In this document: piece by piece, positions 39,901 through 46,952 of the stretch
Numbering within the stretch: position 1 is the first letter of the stretch
Layout: every line of letters begins with the position of its first letter
Source: Arenimonas sp. SCN 70-307
GTDB taxonomy: Bacteria; Pseudomonadota; Gammaproteobacteria; Xanthomonadales; Xanthomonadaceae
Direction of reading: 5' to 3'
Length of the DNA: 64,000 nt
NCBI RefSeq assembly: GCF_001724815.1
Contig: NZ_MEDO01000005.1
Span: forward strand, 29,085 to 93,084
Position numbers and translations under genes: made by a program
The notes under the pieces: generated by a model
Seen by the model: the letters and a program-made list of their open reading frames with translations, nothing else
Told to the model about the DNA's origin: nothing
Databases searched by the model: none

Positions 39901-40425
39901 CGCGCTCTCGAACTCGCCTTCGCTGCCGTGCGGCAGCGTGGACGAGCGGCAGGCGTGGTCGTCGGCCGCCAGCGCCAGCACGCCGCCCATCGCCGAGGTG
40001 CCGGCGGCGTTGCCGTGCTTGAACACGTCGCCGCAGCGGTCCACGCCCGGGCCCTTGCCGTACCACATCGAAAACACGCCGTCGTACTTCGCGCCCGGGA
40101 ACAGGTTGGTCTGCTGCGAGCCCCAGACCATGGTCGCGCCCAGGTCCTCGTTCAGGCCCGGGGTGAACTCGATGCCGCTGGCCTTGAGGTGCTTGCGCGC
40201 GCGCCACAGCTCGAGGTCGAAGCCGCCCAGCGGCGAGCCGCGGTAGCCGGAAATGAAGCCGGCGGTGTTGGCGCCGGCGGCGCGGTCGCGCATCTGCTGC
40301 ATCAGCGGCAGGCGCACCAGCGCCTGCACGCCGGACAGGTAGATCCGGCCCTCCTCGCGGGTGTACTTGGACTCGAGGTCGTACTCGCGGTCGAGCGGAA
40401 CCAGGGTGTGGGGGATGGCGGACAT
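36904..40425 (-). CDS. Indolepyruvate:ferredoxin oxidoreductase (fused alpha-beta 2-oxoacid oxidoreductase)
   Basis: An 1173-residue fused enzyme that oxidatively decarboxylates aryl-pyruvates to acyl-CoA with ferredoxin. The N-terminal pyrimidine domain has FISGYRGSPLGGFD. The central TPP domain has HYCSGCPHNSSTVVPEGSRALGGIGCHYM (core CSGCPHNS) and NDAVAMTGGQPVDG. An iron-sulfur cluster region follows, with CEGCGDCGVKSNC and CNKDFSCVKGFCPSF. The gamma-type domain has GVGGTGVVTIGALLGMAA, and a C-terminal DUF6537-like region completes it. Start is the ATG at 40425. It fits with phhA in aromatic amino acid catabolism. It is the last gene before the accessory region. Confidence 0.93.
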   Translation of the reverse strand: MSAIPHTLVPLDREYDLESKYTREEGRIYLSGVQALVRLPLMQQMRDRAAGANTAGFISGYRGSPLGGFDLELWRARKHLKASGIEFTPGLNEDLGATMVWGSQQTNLFPGAKYDGVFSMWYGKGPGVDRCGDVFKHGNAAGTSAMGGVLALAADDHACRSSTLPHGSEGEFESAMMPVLNPAGVQDILDMGLLGWAMSRYTGRWIGFKTIAETVESSASVNVNPHQLDIILPGDFELPPGGLNIRWPDPPLDQEMRLHQYAVKAAQAFARANHIDKVVIDSPKARLGIVTTGKSYLDVLQALEYLGIDRKVAEDIGIRVYKVGMTWPLEPLGIREFARGLEDIIVVEEKRSFVERQMKEYMYNWEHGARPSIVGKYDEQENWVLPSTNELTPARIARVIAARVQRFFQSEAMDNRLKWIAAKEKELAAPRANFPRVPHYCSGCPHNSSTVVPEGSRALGGIGCHYMVTWMDRKTDTFTHMGGEGVTWSGQAPFTEEKHVFQNLGDGTYFHSGSLAIRQSIAAKVNITYKILYNDAVAMTGGQPVDGTLTVPDIAHQVRSEGVQTIVVLSDDIGKWSDKSIFPNGVEFYDRSELDAQQKRLREVPGTTVIIYDQTCAAEKRRRRKRGKMPDPAKRTAINSLVCEGCGDCGVKSNCVSVLPKETEYGRKREIDQSNCNKDFSCVKGFCPSFVTIKGGGLRKRKGTGNKELLANLPEPQFRSNLDQPWNILITGVGGTGVVTIGALLGMAAHLEHKGASVLDQTGLAQKGGAVTTHVRVAKSPADIHAVRIAAGEADLVLGCDMVVVNDYWALSKIRADRTEVVINDYQAMPGPFTRMPDMQFPAAGIIEAIRTALGGREPLQVAATEIATALMGDAIATNLFMLGVAWQRGLVPVSFEALMRAVELNGAAIEMNKTAFAWGRLAAINPQAVLEAAGLAEAPATDVIALPLDDERLSTSLDEMIERRVKFLTDYQDKAYAGRYVALVDKVRQAEARKAPGSTRLTEAVARYYFKLMAYKDEFEVARLYTSGEFKRRIEQQFEGDYKIHFNLAPPLFAKRDADGHLVKKEFGPWMFTAFKLLAKLKGLRGTAFDLFGKTEERRMERQLIADYARQVDALLERLDGDNVALATEIASVPEHIRGYGHVKEAHFAKAKAREAELLARWHNPETTRSAA

Positions 40426-40461
40426 GGCGGCGGCGTTCCGGGGCTGGAGCAAAGACTCGGA

Positions 40462-40467
40462 ATTATA
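40462..40467 (-). promoter_or_regulatory. -10 box TATAAT for the oxidoreductase
   Basis: Minus-strand TATAAT lies 37 bases before the ATG at 40425. The proposed left end of the Tn7-like element (40506) is only about 40 bases further upstream, so insertion may have replaced the original -35 region. Confidence 0.4.
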
Positions 40468-40510
40468 GCAGCCGGGGGTGGGCCGACCCCGTGACCCGCG
40501 GCGCCTGTCG

Positions 40511-40583
40511 GGGTTCACTAGATGGTGTCATCCCCGGTCAAGACCCCGCCGTGGTCACTAGTCGATGTCAAAACCCGGTTTTG
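40511..40583. repeat. Pair of direct repeats at the left transposon border
   Basis: TCACTAG....TGTCA...CCGGT occurs at 40515-40538 and again at 40555-40579, an exact 40-base spacing for the first two blocks. TCACTAG and TGTCA are identical in both units. The first unit is 9 bases inside a TGT terminus at 40506. Repeated TnsB-binding sites near such a terminus are typical of Tn7-like ends. Confidence 0.55.
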
Positions 40584-40684
40584 GCGGGTAGCCCGGCCCT
40601 TCCTGATCCCGGCATCAGACGGGAAGGCGGCCAGGAGCTTGCCTGGCCAACTCCCGCCCGGTTCAGGGGCGTGAAGGGATCCAG

Positions 40685-41317
40685 CTACCCGTCCAGCGGC
40701 GAGAGGCAGTCCTCAAACGTCCGTTGGGCGATGCCGACCCTATGCACCAGGTCCTTGCTCCCCGTGGCAACGGCGCACTGCATGGCGGCCAGGAGGCAGA
40801 GGCCGTTCGAGCTCCGAAGGGCGCCCTCAGCCAGCTCCAGGGGTAGGCCGTCCCGGTGGCGGCTGATGGCGTGGACGCCCGAGTGAACGAAGGAGTTGAG
40901 GGCTGACCAGGAATGGGTCCGGAAACTCTTGAGCGACTGCGAGGCCGCAGCGGGAGCGGCACGCTCGATGCCCATCAGCATGTCGTTGGCCTGGGGCAGT
41001 CCTTTCGCCCCCTGCTCGGCCTCGGCGGACAGAACCTGCTCGAGCAATTGAATCTGATCATCCTTGGCTACGTAGCAGATCCAGACGGACCGCAGGACAG
41101 CTTCGTACTGTGCCCGCAGCAGCACTGCGGCGGGGACACCGAGCCCCATCGCAAGGAGGCCTCGCACCCCTTCCCCGTGCTCAAGTGCCAAGGAGCCGGC
41201 GATGGTGGTCACCCGGAAACGAGCTTGTCCCTCAAACGGCGGAAGGCCAAACGCCTGCTCCAGGTAATCGGCCAACTCCTCTGATCGATGCAGAAAATGA
41301 CCGAGGGAAGCATTCAC
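40685..41317 (-). CDS. DUF6988-like protein, unknown function
   Basis: A 210-residue, mainly helical, soluble protein starting at GTG. The middle AAVLLRAQYEAVLRSVWICYVA and SALNSFVHSGVHAISRH resemble the DUF5677/DUF6988 group. I see no complete RxxxxH nuclease motif, so a HEPN-like RNase role is only a possibility. It is the last gene of the transposon cargo, 78 bases after the DUF6946-like gene on the same strand. Confidence 0.6.
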   Translation of the reverse strand: MNASLGHFLHRSEELADYLEQAFGLPPFEGQARFRVTTIAGSLALEHGEGVRGLLAMGLGVPAAVLLRAQYEAVLRSVWICYVAKDDQIQLLEQVLSAEAEQGAKGLPQANDMLMGIERAAPAAASQSLKSFRTHSWSALNSFVHSGVHAISRHRDGLPLELAEGALRSSNGLCLLAAMQCAVATGSKDLVHRVGIAQRTFEDCLSPLDG

Positions 41318-41395
41318 AAGCTGGCCTGCTGGTTAAACGTCTTAACGACGCATGTCATAAGAATGAAGGAGCGTAGAATCACGCCAATTCTTGCC

Positions 41396-42100
41396 TCAAA
41401 CCACGCCGGCCACTACGTCATCCGAGCCGGCTTGGCACGACACCCAGCCCAAGTACAGTCTGGGGCCAGACGCACGGGGAAGTTCCGATAGCCTGCCGGG
41501 CTGCGGGGTTGCACCGAGCACTCGGCAGAAGGCGCTGAAGTCATCCCAAGAGTGCGGGTCCTCCTGGAAAGACTGCACTACCATCACCGCATGATCTGCA
41601 CCAAAGCGATCAGCCTCTATCAGTGCTGATGCCGTGCGGTGAAATAGCTGGTACCTCAATGTGAGGGCAGGCGGATGGCTAATTTGCAGGACCTGACATA
41701 GATACTCCAAGCGAACCTTCTTGGCGTCAGAAGCCTCCTTCAGCCACTCGCCGACTGTTGACGCGAAGGATTCACCAGCCTTTCCCTCAACAGCCATCGA
41801 GACCAGGCCATCCCCGGATCTCAAGAGCGCCCAGACGTCAGTCTGCGAAGCCTTTCCGGGCCCCACAAGTTTGACCTTATGCTCTGGTATCGCAAAAAGC
41901 AGCCGTGCACCGGCCAAGTCGGCATGCTCGTCCAGTGCTGCAGCAATCTCGACAGGAATCCCGCGGCTCGTCTTCTGGGCATGTTCCCAGGAAACAGCGG
42001 TCTCAAACGCAGACCTGCCTCTGACCCAGTGCTTCTCCGGATCAGCCAAGAGTCTCCGCCAGTCGCTCGGTCCCGACGTTGGAACAAGAATTCGGCTCAT
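41396..42100 (-). CDS. DUF6946-like protein with predicted PD-(D/E)XK nuclease signature
   Basis: A 234-residue protein. A conserved-looking core reads QTDVWALLRSGDG..VSMAVEGKAGESF: an aspartate, about 14 residues, then E-x-K in a hydrophobic strand, which is the spacing of PD-(D/E)XK nucleases. The upstream glutamate in VEIAAALDEHADL could complete the site. The ATG at 42100 with a G-rich site upstream is preferred over a TTG 15 bases earlier. It lies 50 bases after the 828-aa gene and is probably co-transcribed. The nuclease idea is inference; family recognition is moderate. Confidence 0.6.
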   Translation of the reverse strand: MSRILVPTSGPSDWRRLLADPEKHWVRGRSAFETAVSWEHAQKTSRGIPVEIAAALDEHADLAGARLLFAIPEHKVKLVGPGKASQTDVWALLRSGDGLVSMAVEGKAGESFASTVGEWLKEASDAKKVRLEYLCQVLQISHPPALTLRYQLFHRTASALIEADRFGADHAVMVVQSFQEDPHSWDDFSAFCRVLGATPQPGRLSELPRASGPRLYLGWVSCQAGSDDVVAGVV

Positions 42101-42150
42101 ATCGACCCCACTCAAACGCAGAATCTAGATAGATCAGACATTCACAAGAC

Positions 42151-44637
42151 TCATTCCTTCCTAAGCTTCGTCGACAACCATTCCCCGATCGATTCCCGCG
42201 CCTTCTTTGTCGCCGCAACAGTCTTTTCGGTTACGTCGCTAAGTGCGACGGTTACACGATCTGCCGTCGACGGTCTGGATTGGAAAAGGGTGGAAAGATC
42301 CTTGAGTTCTGCCTGGTAAGTGTGCGGGAACAGCGTGCTTGTGCTTAGCCAAGATATCGTCCGCTGCGTAGATATCTCTACGGACGAACTCTTGTCATCC
42401 CGGATGCTCTTCAAGCGGCACCATGCTTCGCGAAGGAACGCAATCTCGTCGTCGATCCGCCCATTGATATAGCTGCTGATTGCGGCTGGCGTAGCCTCGG
42501 GTTGTCTTGCCTTCAGGAGCGCACTCTTCTCTCTCAGCAAATCGTCTGCCTTCTCGATCAGCCGAGATAGTGCAGCTCGGGCGCTCGCTTCCCACACGAG
42601 ATAGGTCTTGTCTTTAATCAGGCCGTCCATTGCGCTCTTGATCGCCCCGGATTGTCGCTGGGTCAGGATAGGCACGACCGCACCCAATACCAGCGCGCCC
42701 GCAGGGCCAAAAACAAGCAACCCAACTCCTACGCCGGCATAGTTTCCGGCGACAGCCAAGCCTGCCCGAGTTCCGCCATCAAGCAGGACCTCCTGCAGCG
42801 CCTGGGTTCCCGTGATCTCGTTTCTGTTGACGCGCTCGAGATTCCGGATTCCGCTCAGGGCCATTACAAAAAGCGGAACGTCCGGATGCAACATGTCGTC
42901 ACCAGCCTCGATCGATGATCGGCTTACGTGCTCCACGACGTTGTTACTGTAGCCCTCCACGAAGTGGATTTGGTTCGTCCACTCCGGCGGCGAGTCTCCG
43001 TAGCGCTCCGACAGCTGACCGGCAAGCTCCGAATTTGCGATCACCGGATAGTCATATCCGCGATCAAAATGATTCTTGAGCGAAGAAAGGTCGCCGACAT
43101 CTTTCACCTGGTACTTCGTTCCATCCACCGAGATATCCCAACCAGCCTGGTTGGACGTCTCGGGAAACTCGACGACATGACCTTGCTCCATCAACTGTGC
43201 TGCAACAACCCGCTCCGCGACGTATCCCTTCAGGTTGCTTATGGCTCCAGTCGCTGCGTCAGAGTGCATCACTTCGATCTTGTGAGCGAAGGCCGAGAAT
43301 GCGATGGGGTCATCCAAATCCTCAACCCGTGAGAAATCGGCTGCACCCAAGACCATGGGGTTCAGGCTCCACGCGCTGTATAGGATGTCCCCGAGCGTGA
43401 GCCCCGCAAGCACGACATCCTCGCGCCGTTCCCGGCGCCGGTCGTCCACCAGCCCGCGCAACCTGTCCGAGCTTTGGTCAATGCTAATCGGACGCTCGAA
43501 GAGACCTGCCACTCGAGGATCAAGATTCGACGCCCTTCTGCGCACGGGTTCGATCAGCTTCCAGTCGGCCCGATAGCTGGCGAGGACCTCTGGGGGCAGC
43601 CCTCCGGACTCGCGCATAGTCTTGAGCGCGGAAAACGCATCTGGCATGGCTCGCGTACCCGCAAAACCCGCATCCAAGCCATTTAGGGCCAGCAGTGACA
43701 CGACCCTTATCGCTATCCCGCTGCGCACTTGCTGGTTGGCTGAGCGTGTGGCCCACCAACCCATGCCGACTGTCGCAGCGACAATAGTAATTGGATTGGA
43801 AAGGACTGCTACGACCGACACCAGGGCGGGTCCGCTCACCAGCGGAATGAAGGCAGACGCTTGGGCGGCAAGGATGTAGGCGGAAAAACCCGCCAAGCCG
43901 ACACTTGCGCCGAACGCACCCAAGCCACCACCCGTAATCAGGATCTTTCGTAGCGCGGCATCATTCAGCTCGTCGCTGCCTACTGCACCCATCAGGCGCT
44001 GTCGATCCTCTGCAGGGAGCTGCGAAAGACGGGCGCGGGTTTCGGATAGAAGGTCCTCTCTCGCCTGCTTAGACTCGGCGTCGGTCGCCTGCAGGAAAGA
44101 CGACATCAGTTCCTCCATCGTCTTTCGTGCAAGCGAGTCTAGGGTGGTAGGGAGGTCGCGAGGCTCCTTCAGCCCATACATCTCCGCTAGCTTTGCGGCG
44201 CGCCCCGGTTGGATGGAGTGCAGTGCCCTTGCTACCAGATCGTCCGCAGCCGTGTCAGCAGCGCGCAAAGACGCGAACGTGAGTGGTGGAAGTTCGAGCG
44301 CCTCGCGGAGATACATCCACAAAAGAACACGCAGCTCGTCGTCCGTCAGCTTAGATTCGCGCCACGTGTCCAGACTGCACTTGACGGCGGCCGCCGCTTC
44401 GGACTCAGCAACTTCTTTGCTTGATGTGCGATTTGATTTCCACTTATCGATAAGTGTGTTGATACGTCGCTGAAGCGTGCTGTCGTCAAACAGTGCCAGG
44501 CACGCGCAAAGAAAATCTCGCGGTGCGGATCCGAGACCTGCGACGATGTCGCCGGGGGAAAGCACCGGAGGAGCGCCTACGATGGTGGCGTGTCCCGACT
44601 TCACGTAATGCGGCAACGTCGCAAGTTTGACAGCCAA
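42151..44637 (-). CDS. 828-aa membrane-associated protein with predicted nuclease-like patch, unknown
   Basis: I do not recognise a named family. A helical N-terminal third (1-230) includes KLAEMYGLKEPRDLP and many charged heptads. Two or three hydrophobic helices follow (about 235-300, GGGLGAFGASVGLAG and LSNPITIVAATVGMGWW). Near 480-530, GYVAERVVAAQLMEQGHVVEFPE..GWDISVDGTKYQVKDV has the E, D and QxK spacing of a PD-(D/E)XK-like fold. A glycine-rich membrane segment follows (about 640-680, NYAGVGVGLLVFGPAGALVLGAV), then a helical C-terminus. The start is a TTG and uncertain. Composition is clearly AT-richer than the backbone, a sign of transfer. The mix suggests a membrane-acting defence or toxin protein, but nothing proves it. 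Confidence 0.6.
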   Translation of the reverse strand: MAVKLATLPHYVKSGHATIVGAPPVLSPGDIVAGLGSAPRDFLCACLALFDDSTLQRRINTLIDKWKSNRTSSKEVAESEAAAAVKCSLDTWRESKLTDDELRVLLWMYLREALELPPLTFASLRAADTAADDLVARALHSIQPGRAAKLAEMYGLKEPRDLPTTLDSLARKTMEELMSSFLQATDAESKQAREDLLSETRARLSQLPAEDRQRLMGAVGSDELNDAALRKILITGGGLGAFGASVGLAGFSAYILAAQASAFIPLVSGPALVSVVAVLSNPITIVAATVGMGWWATRSANQQVRSGIAIRVVSLLALNGLDAGFAGTRAMPDAFSALKTMRESGGLPPEVLASYRADWKLIEPVRRRASNLDPRVAGLFERPISIDQSSDRLRGLVDDRRRERREDVVLAGLTLGDILYSAWSLNPMVLGAADFSRVEDLDDPIAFSAFAHKIEVMHSDAATGAISNLKGYVAERVVAAQLMEQGHVVEFPETSNQAGWDISVDGTKYQVKDVGDLSSLKNHFDRGYDYPVIANSELAGQLSERYGDSPPEWTNQIHFVEGYSNNVVEHVSRSSIEAGDDMLHPDVPLFVMALSGIRNLERVNRNEITGTQALQEVLLDGGTRAGLAVAGNYAGVGVGLLVFGPAGALVLGAVVPILTQRQSGAIKSAMDGLIKDKTYLVWEASARAALSRLIEKADDLLREKSALLKARQPEATPAAISSYINGRIDDEIAFLREAWCRLKSIRDDKSSSVEISTQRTISWLSTSTLFPHTYQAELKDLSTLFQSRPSTADRVTVALSDVTEKTVAATKKARESIGEWLSTKLRKE

Positions 44638-44798
44638 GCAGCCATGCGTTCCCCAAATCGGACAAGCAGAGAAGCCCTAAACTGTCACGGCACTCCATGC
44701 TTCGCAACACTGTCGAGAACCTCGAGCCGAATGCGATACGGCGAAGGGCAAAAACCGAGAATTTTTCGTACCTAAGTTACGGATCTAGCCAGGTGCTT

Positions 44799-45224
44799 TC
44801 AGCTACACCTTGCATCGGGCTGGAGCGGGGAATCGGGCTCTACCTGTCCATCCAGATATAGGCGGACAGCGCGAAGGCCAGTCACTTGGCCTCCCATCAT
44901 TAAATGAAGCGCGGTCTGCCCAGAGAAGAGCGCGGCAGCGTTTGGCCGCTTAATCCAACTGTCCGCCTGCTTGCCGTCTTGGAATATGGTGTGAAGCGCG
45001 CCATATATGCCTATGACACAGCTGATTCGCTCCATGGCATCGCTGGAGAGGCGACCGCGGTGCTCGCGTCTCCAGCGATAGTATGTAGAGCGAGCCGGCA
45101 CGCCGAGAAGGCACCGCTCCTCGTCCGCAGATAGGTCCCACTTTCTCGCGATCCTGAAGAAGGCGCGAAGGGCAGGTCCAGCGAGGTGGCGGCGGTCTGT
45201 TGACCAAGCCGAATCGGTTGTCAT
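44799..45224 (-). CDS. MbcA/ParS/Xre-type antitoxin (toxin-binding domain protein)
   Basis: A 141-residue protein. An N-terminal helix-turn-helix-like half has LSADEERCLLGVPARSTYYRWRRE. The C-terminal MbcA/ParS toxin-binding domain has RISCVIGIYGALHTIF and WIKRPNAAALFSGQTALHLMMGG, ending in a YLDGQ. These antitoxins normally pair with a RES-domain toxin that degrades NAD. No RES gene follows; instead its ATG overlaps (ATGA) the stop of a 95-residue upstream gene. Confidence 0.85.
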   Translation of the reverse strand: MTTDSAWSTDRRHLAGPALRAFFRIARKWDLSADEERCLLGVPARSTYYRWRREHRGRLSSDAMERISCVIGIYGALHTIFQDGKQADSWIKRPNAAALFSGQTALHLMMGGQVTGLRAVRLYLDGQVEPDSPLQPDARCS

Positions 45225-45508
45225 GACAGGTTGTAGTGCATGTGCGAGAAATGTTCCGTTGTTCCCCTCGGGTTCTTCGCGAGCAACTCAAGCACTGGCT
45301 GCGGGATGTAGCGCTTCACCTCCACGAAGTCCGGAGAAGGATCGTCCCACCTGAACGTGGTAAGGCCGGGGTGGTAGTAATCGGGGACCTTGTCCCTGAA
45401 CACTTTCTCTGCGTGGTTGACGCTTGATCCGATCACTACGAAGAGGGTCACCCCCTCGCCGGTGGCGTAATAGAGGGAGAAGGCCACTACGGCCTCGTTC
45501 ACGTCCAT
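45221..45508 (-). CDS. 95-aa protein coupled to the MbcA/ParS-type antitoxin, unknown
   Basis: A small protein starting at ATG 45508 with AGGAAT upstream. The sequence (FSLYYATGEGVTLFVV, RDKVPDYYHPGLTTFRWDD, YIPQPVLELLAKNPRG) matches no toxin family I know and lacks RES-domain residues. The 4-base overlap with the antitoxin gene and its position upstream suggest a two-gene module. It could be an unusual toxin or simply a co-transcribed cargo gene. Confidence 0.6.
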   Translation of the reverse strand: MDVNEAVVAFSLYYATGEGVTLFVVIGSSVNHAEKVFRDKVPDYYHPGLTTFRWDDPSPDFVEVKRYIPQPVLELLAKNPRGTTEHFSHMHYNLS

Positions 45509-45565
45509 AGGTATTCCTTGATTGAGAGTCGGTGGTGGCCGCCTGGGCGCGGCCGAGGGCACCGG

Positions 45566-45820
45566 CTAACCGTCTTTGTGGGCGCCGTGCCGGTAGCCGC
45601 GTAGCCAGTCGGGATCCTGCTCGATGGAAAGCAGCGGCAGCCATGGTTGCTCTGCAATCGCCACGGCTATGCTTCGTACGTCGCCGATTGACGGGTAGTG
45701 CCGAAGCAGTCGATGTGCCTCTGTCCGGATGGACTCGGGCAGCGTGCGGTCAGCTCGCAGCTCCTTCAGGAATGCGCCGGCCTGAACGAGGGCTCGCGTG
45801 CGTTCATCAGGCGTGGTCAT
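45566..45820 (-). CDS. BPSL0761-family small protein
   Basis: An 84-residue protein with MTTPDERTRALVQAGAFL and LRADRTLPESIRTEAHRLLRHYPS, the pattern of the BPSL0761 family, which is common on mobile elements and has no known function. Its ATG lies 14 bases inside the 3' end of the tniQ gene, so translation is coupled to the transposition genes. Confidence 0.75.
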   Translation of the reverse strand: MTTPDERTRALVQAGAFLKELRADRTLPESIRTEAHRLLRHYPSIGDVRSIAVAIAEQPWLPLLSIEQDPDWLRGYRHGAHKDG

Positions 45821-46952
45821 GAACGCCCCCGTTAGGTTCGGTGGCAGATCCAGCATCGCCCCACGCCGCCTGGAATTGGGCTCGGGAAAGCTGGTCCGGC
45901 TCGCGTTCCCTGAGGCGTCCTCCTGCGGGCTGTTTCGCGGCCGTCGTCAGGAGCCTTGATGCCCTGTTTAGACGGTCCCGCAGTTCCGGATGCGCCGTCG
46001 CCTGTCCGACGGTCTCCAGCCAAGCCTCCCCGTCCAAATCGCGGGCCAGCCGGCTGCCACCCTGGCCGAGCAGCGTTCTTGCGACAAACCAGTTCAACGT
46101 TCGCCGCCAGGCGACCGAGGATGGGTCGGTTATGACCTGGATTCTCCCGCGGGACCTGCCGTGCTTCGGCATCCTCTGGGGCAGCCCAAACAGCCCGGAC
46201 TCCGCTGGGAGCACCCGAGCCGCCAAGGGCAGGGCGGCGCCCTCCTCCATGCTCGCGCCGAGCGCGCGAATGCGCTCAACCAACTCAGGCCAGGCAACGA
46301 CGCACTCACGGCGCCCACTGGCCTCGTCTACACGGAACTTCAGGAACCCGCGCTCGAACGCCATGACCAGGCGCGTCATGGCTGCGTCGGCCCGGGACCC
46401 TTCCGTGGCCTGCCTCACCAGCTCCAGGTCGGAGGCTAGCCAAGTGCATTCCTCGATAGCCTCGGGCGACGGGCTTGCGGCCCAGGAGACCGGGAGCACC
46501 CGCTCGCCGCACTTTCTGGTTCGCCTCCAACGAAGGAGCGGGGTCCCATGAATATGGCAGCAGGTCGCTATCTCGGAGGCCCACTGCCACCTGAAGTGGG
46601 GAGGCCTGGAGGCCAGAAGGTCTTCGTAGAAGCAGGACGGGCAGTACTCCGTCCGCCAGGATGCGGCCAGGTAATCTCCGGGAACGCTCTGGAAGTCGAA
46701 CGGGACGGCCGGCTGCTCCATGCCCAGTGCCGATCCGAGCGCGGTGTTTAGGTTCTTAGGGAAGTTCCGATCGACGTCGGCCGCCCTACGATCCCAGTCC
46801 CAGCTGGAATCGAGCCGCTTGAACAGGTCGAGCCTGCTCATGCCGTAGGAGGCTCCGACGCGGTCAAGGAAGGAGGAGATGGTTTCGTGCTCCTGCATGG
46901 GGTCAGCTCGCAAGACGACGGAATCGCACGCATTGCGGGAATCAAGCAGCAT
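45807..46952 (-). CDS. tniQ: TniQ/TnsD-family target-selection protein
   Basis: A 381-residue TniQ. The N-terminal part has MQEHETISSFLDRVGASYGM, then a zinc-binding core with YCPSCFYEDL and CCHIHGTPLLRW (CxxC..CxxH). TniQ proteins recognise the target site, directly or via a partner, and recruit the TnsC ATPase. The length is closer to a short TnsD than to the compact CRISPR-type TniQ. The ATG at 46952 overlaps the tniB stop by 11 bases; a start 30 bases earlier is possible. Confidence 0.88.
   Translation of the reverse strand: MLLDSRNACDSVVLRADPMQEHETISSFLDRVGASYGMSRLDLFKRLDSSWDWDRRAADVDRNFPKNLNTALGSALGMEQPAVPFDFQSVPGDYLAASWRTEYCPSCFYEDLLASRPPHFRWQWASEIATCCHIHGTPLLRWRRTRKCGERVLPVSWAASPSPEAIEECTWLASDLELVRQATEGSRADAAMTRLVMAFERGFLKFRVDEASGRRECVVAWPELVERIRALGASMEEGAALPLAARVLPAESGLFGLPQRMPKHGRSRGRIQVITDPSSVAWRRTLNWFVARTLLGQGGSRLARDLDGEAWLETVGQATAHPELRDRLNRASRLLTTAAKQPAGGRLREREPDQLSRAQFQAAWGDAGSATEPNGGVHDHA

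Noticed and set aside
36589..40494. 1301-codon plus-strand open frame opposite the oxidoreductase
   Set aside because: Antisense shadow of a gene with clear catalytic motifs; the translation is His/Val/Arg-rich without a domain.
40685..41317. HEPN RNase call for the DUF6988-like protein
   Set aside because: The helical pattern fits loosely, but the RxxxxH catalytic motif is not present.
45221..45508. RES-domain toxin next to the MbcA/ParS antitoxin
   Set aside because: The 95-aa protein is too short and lacks RES-domain residues.
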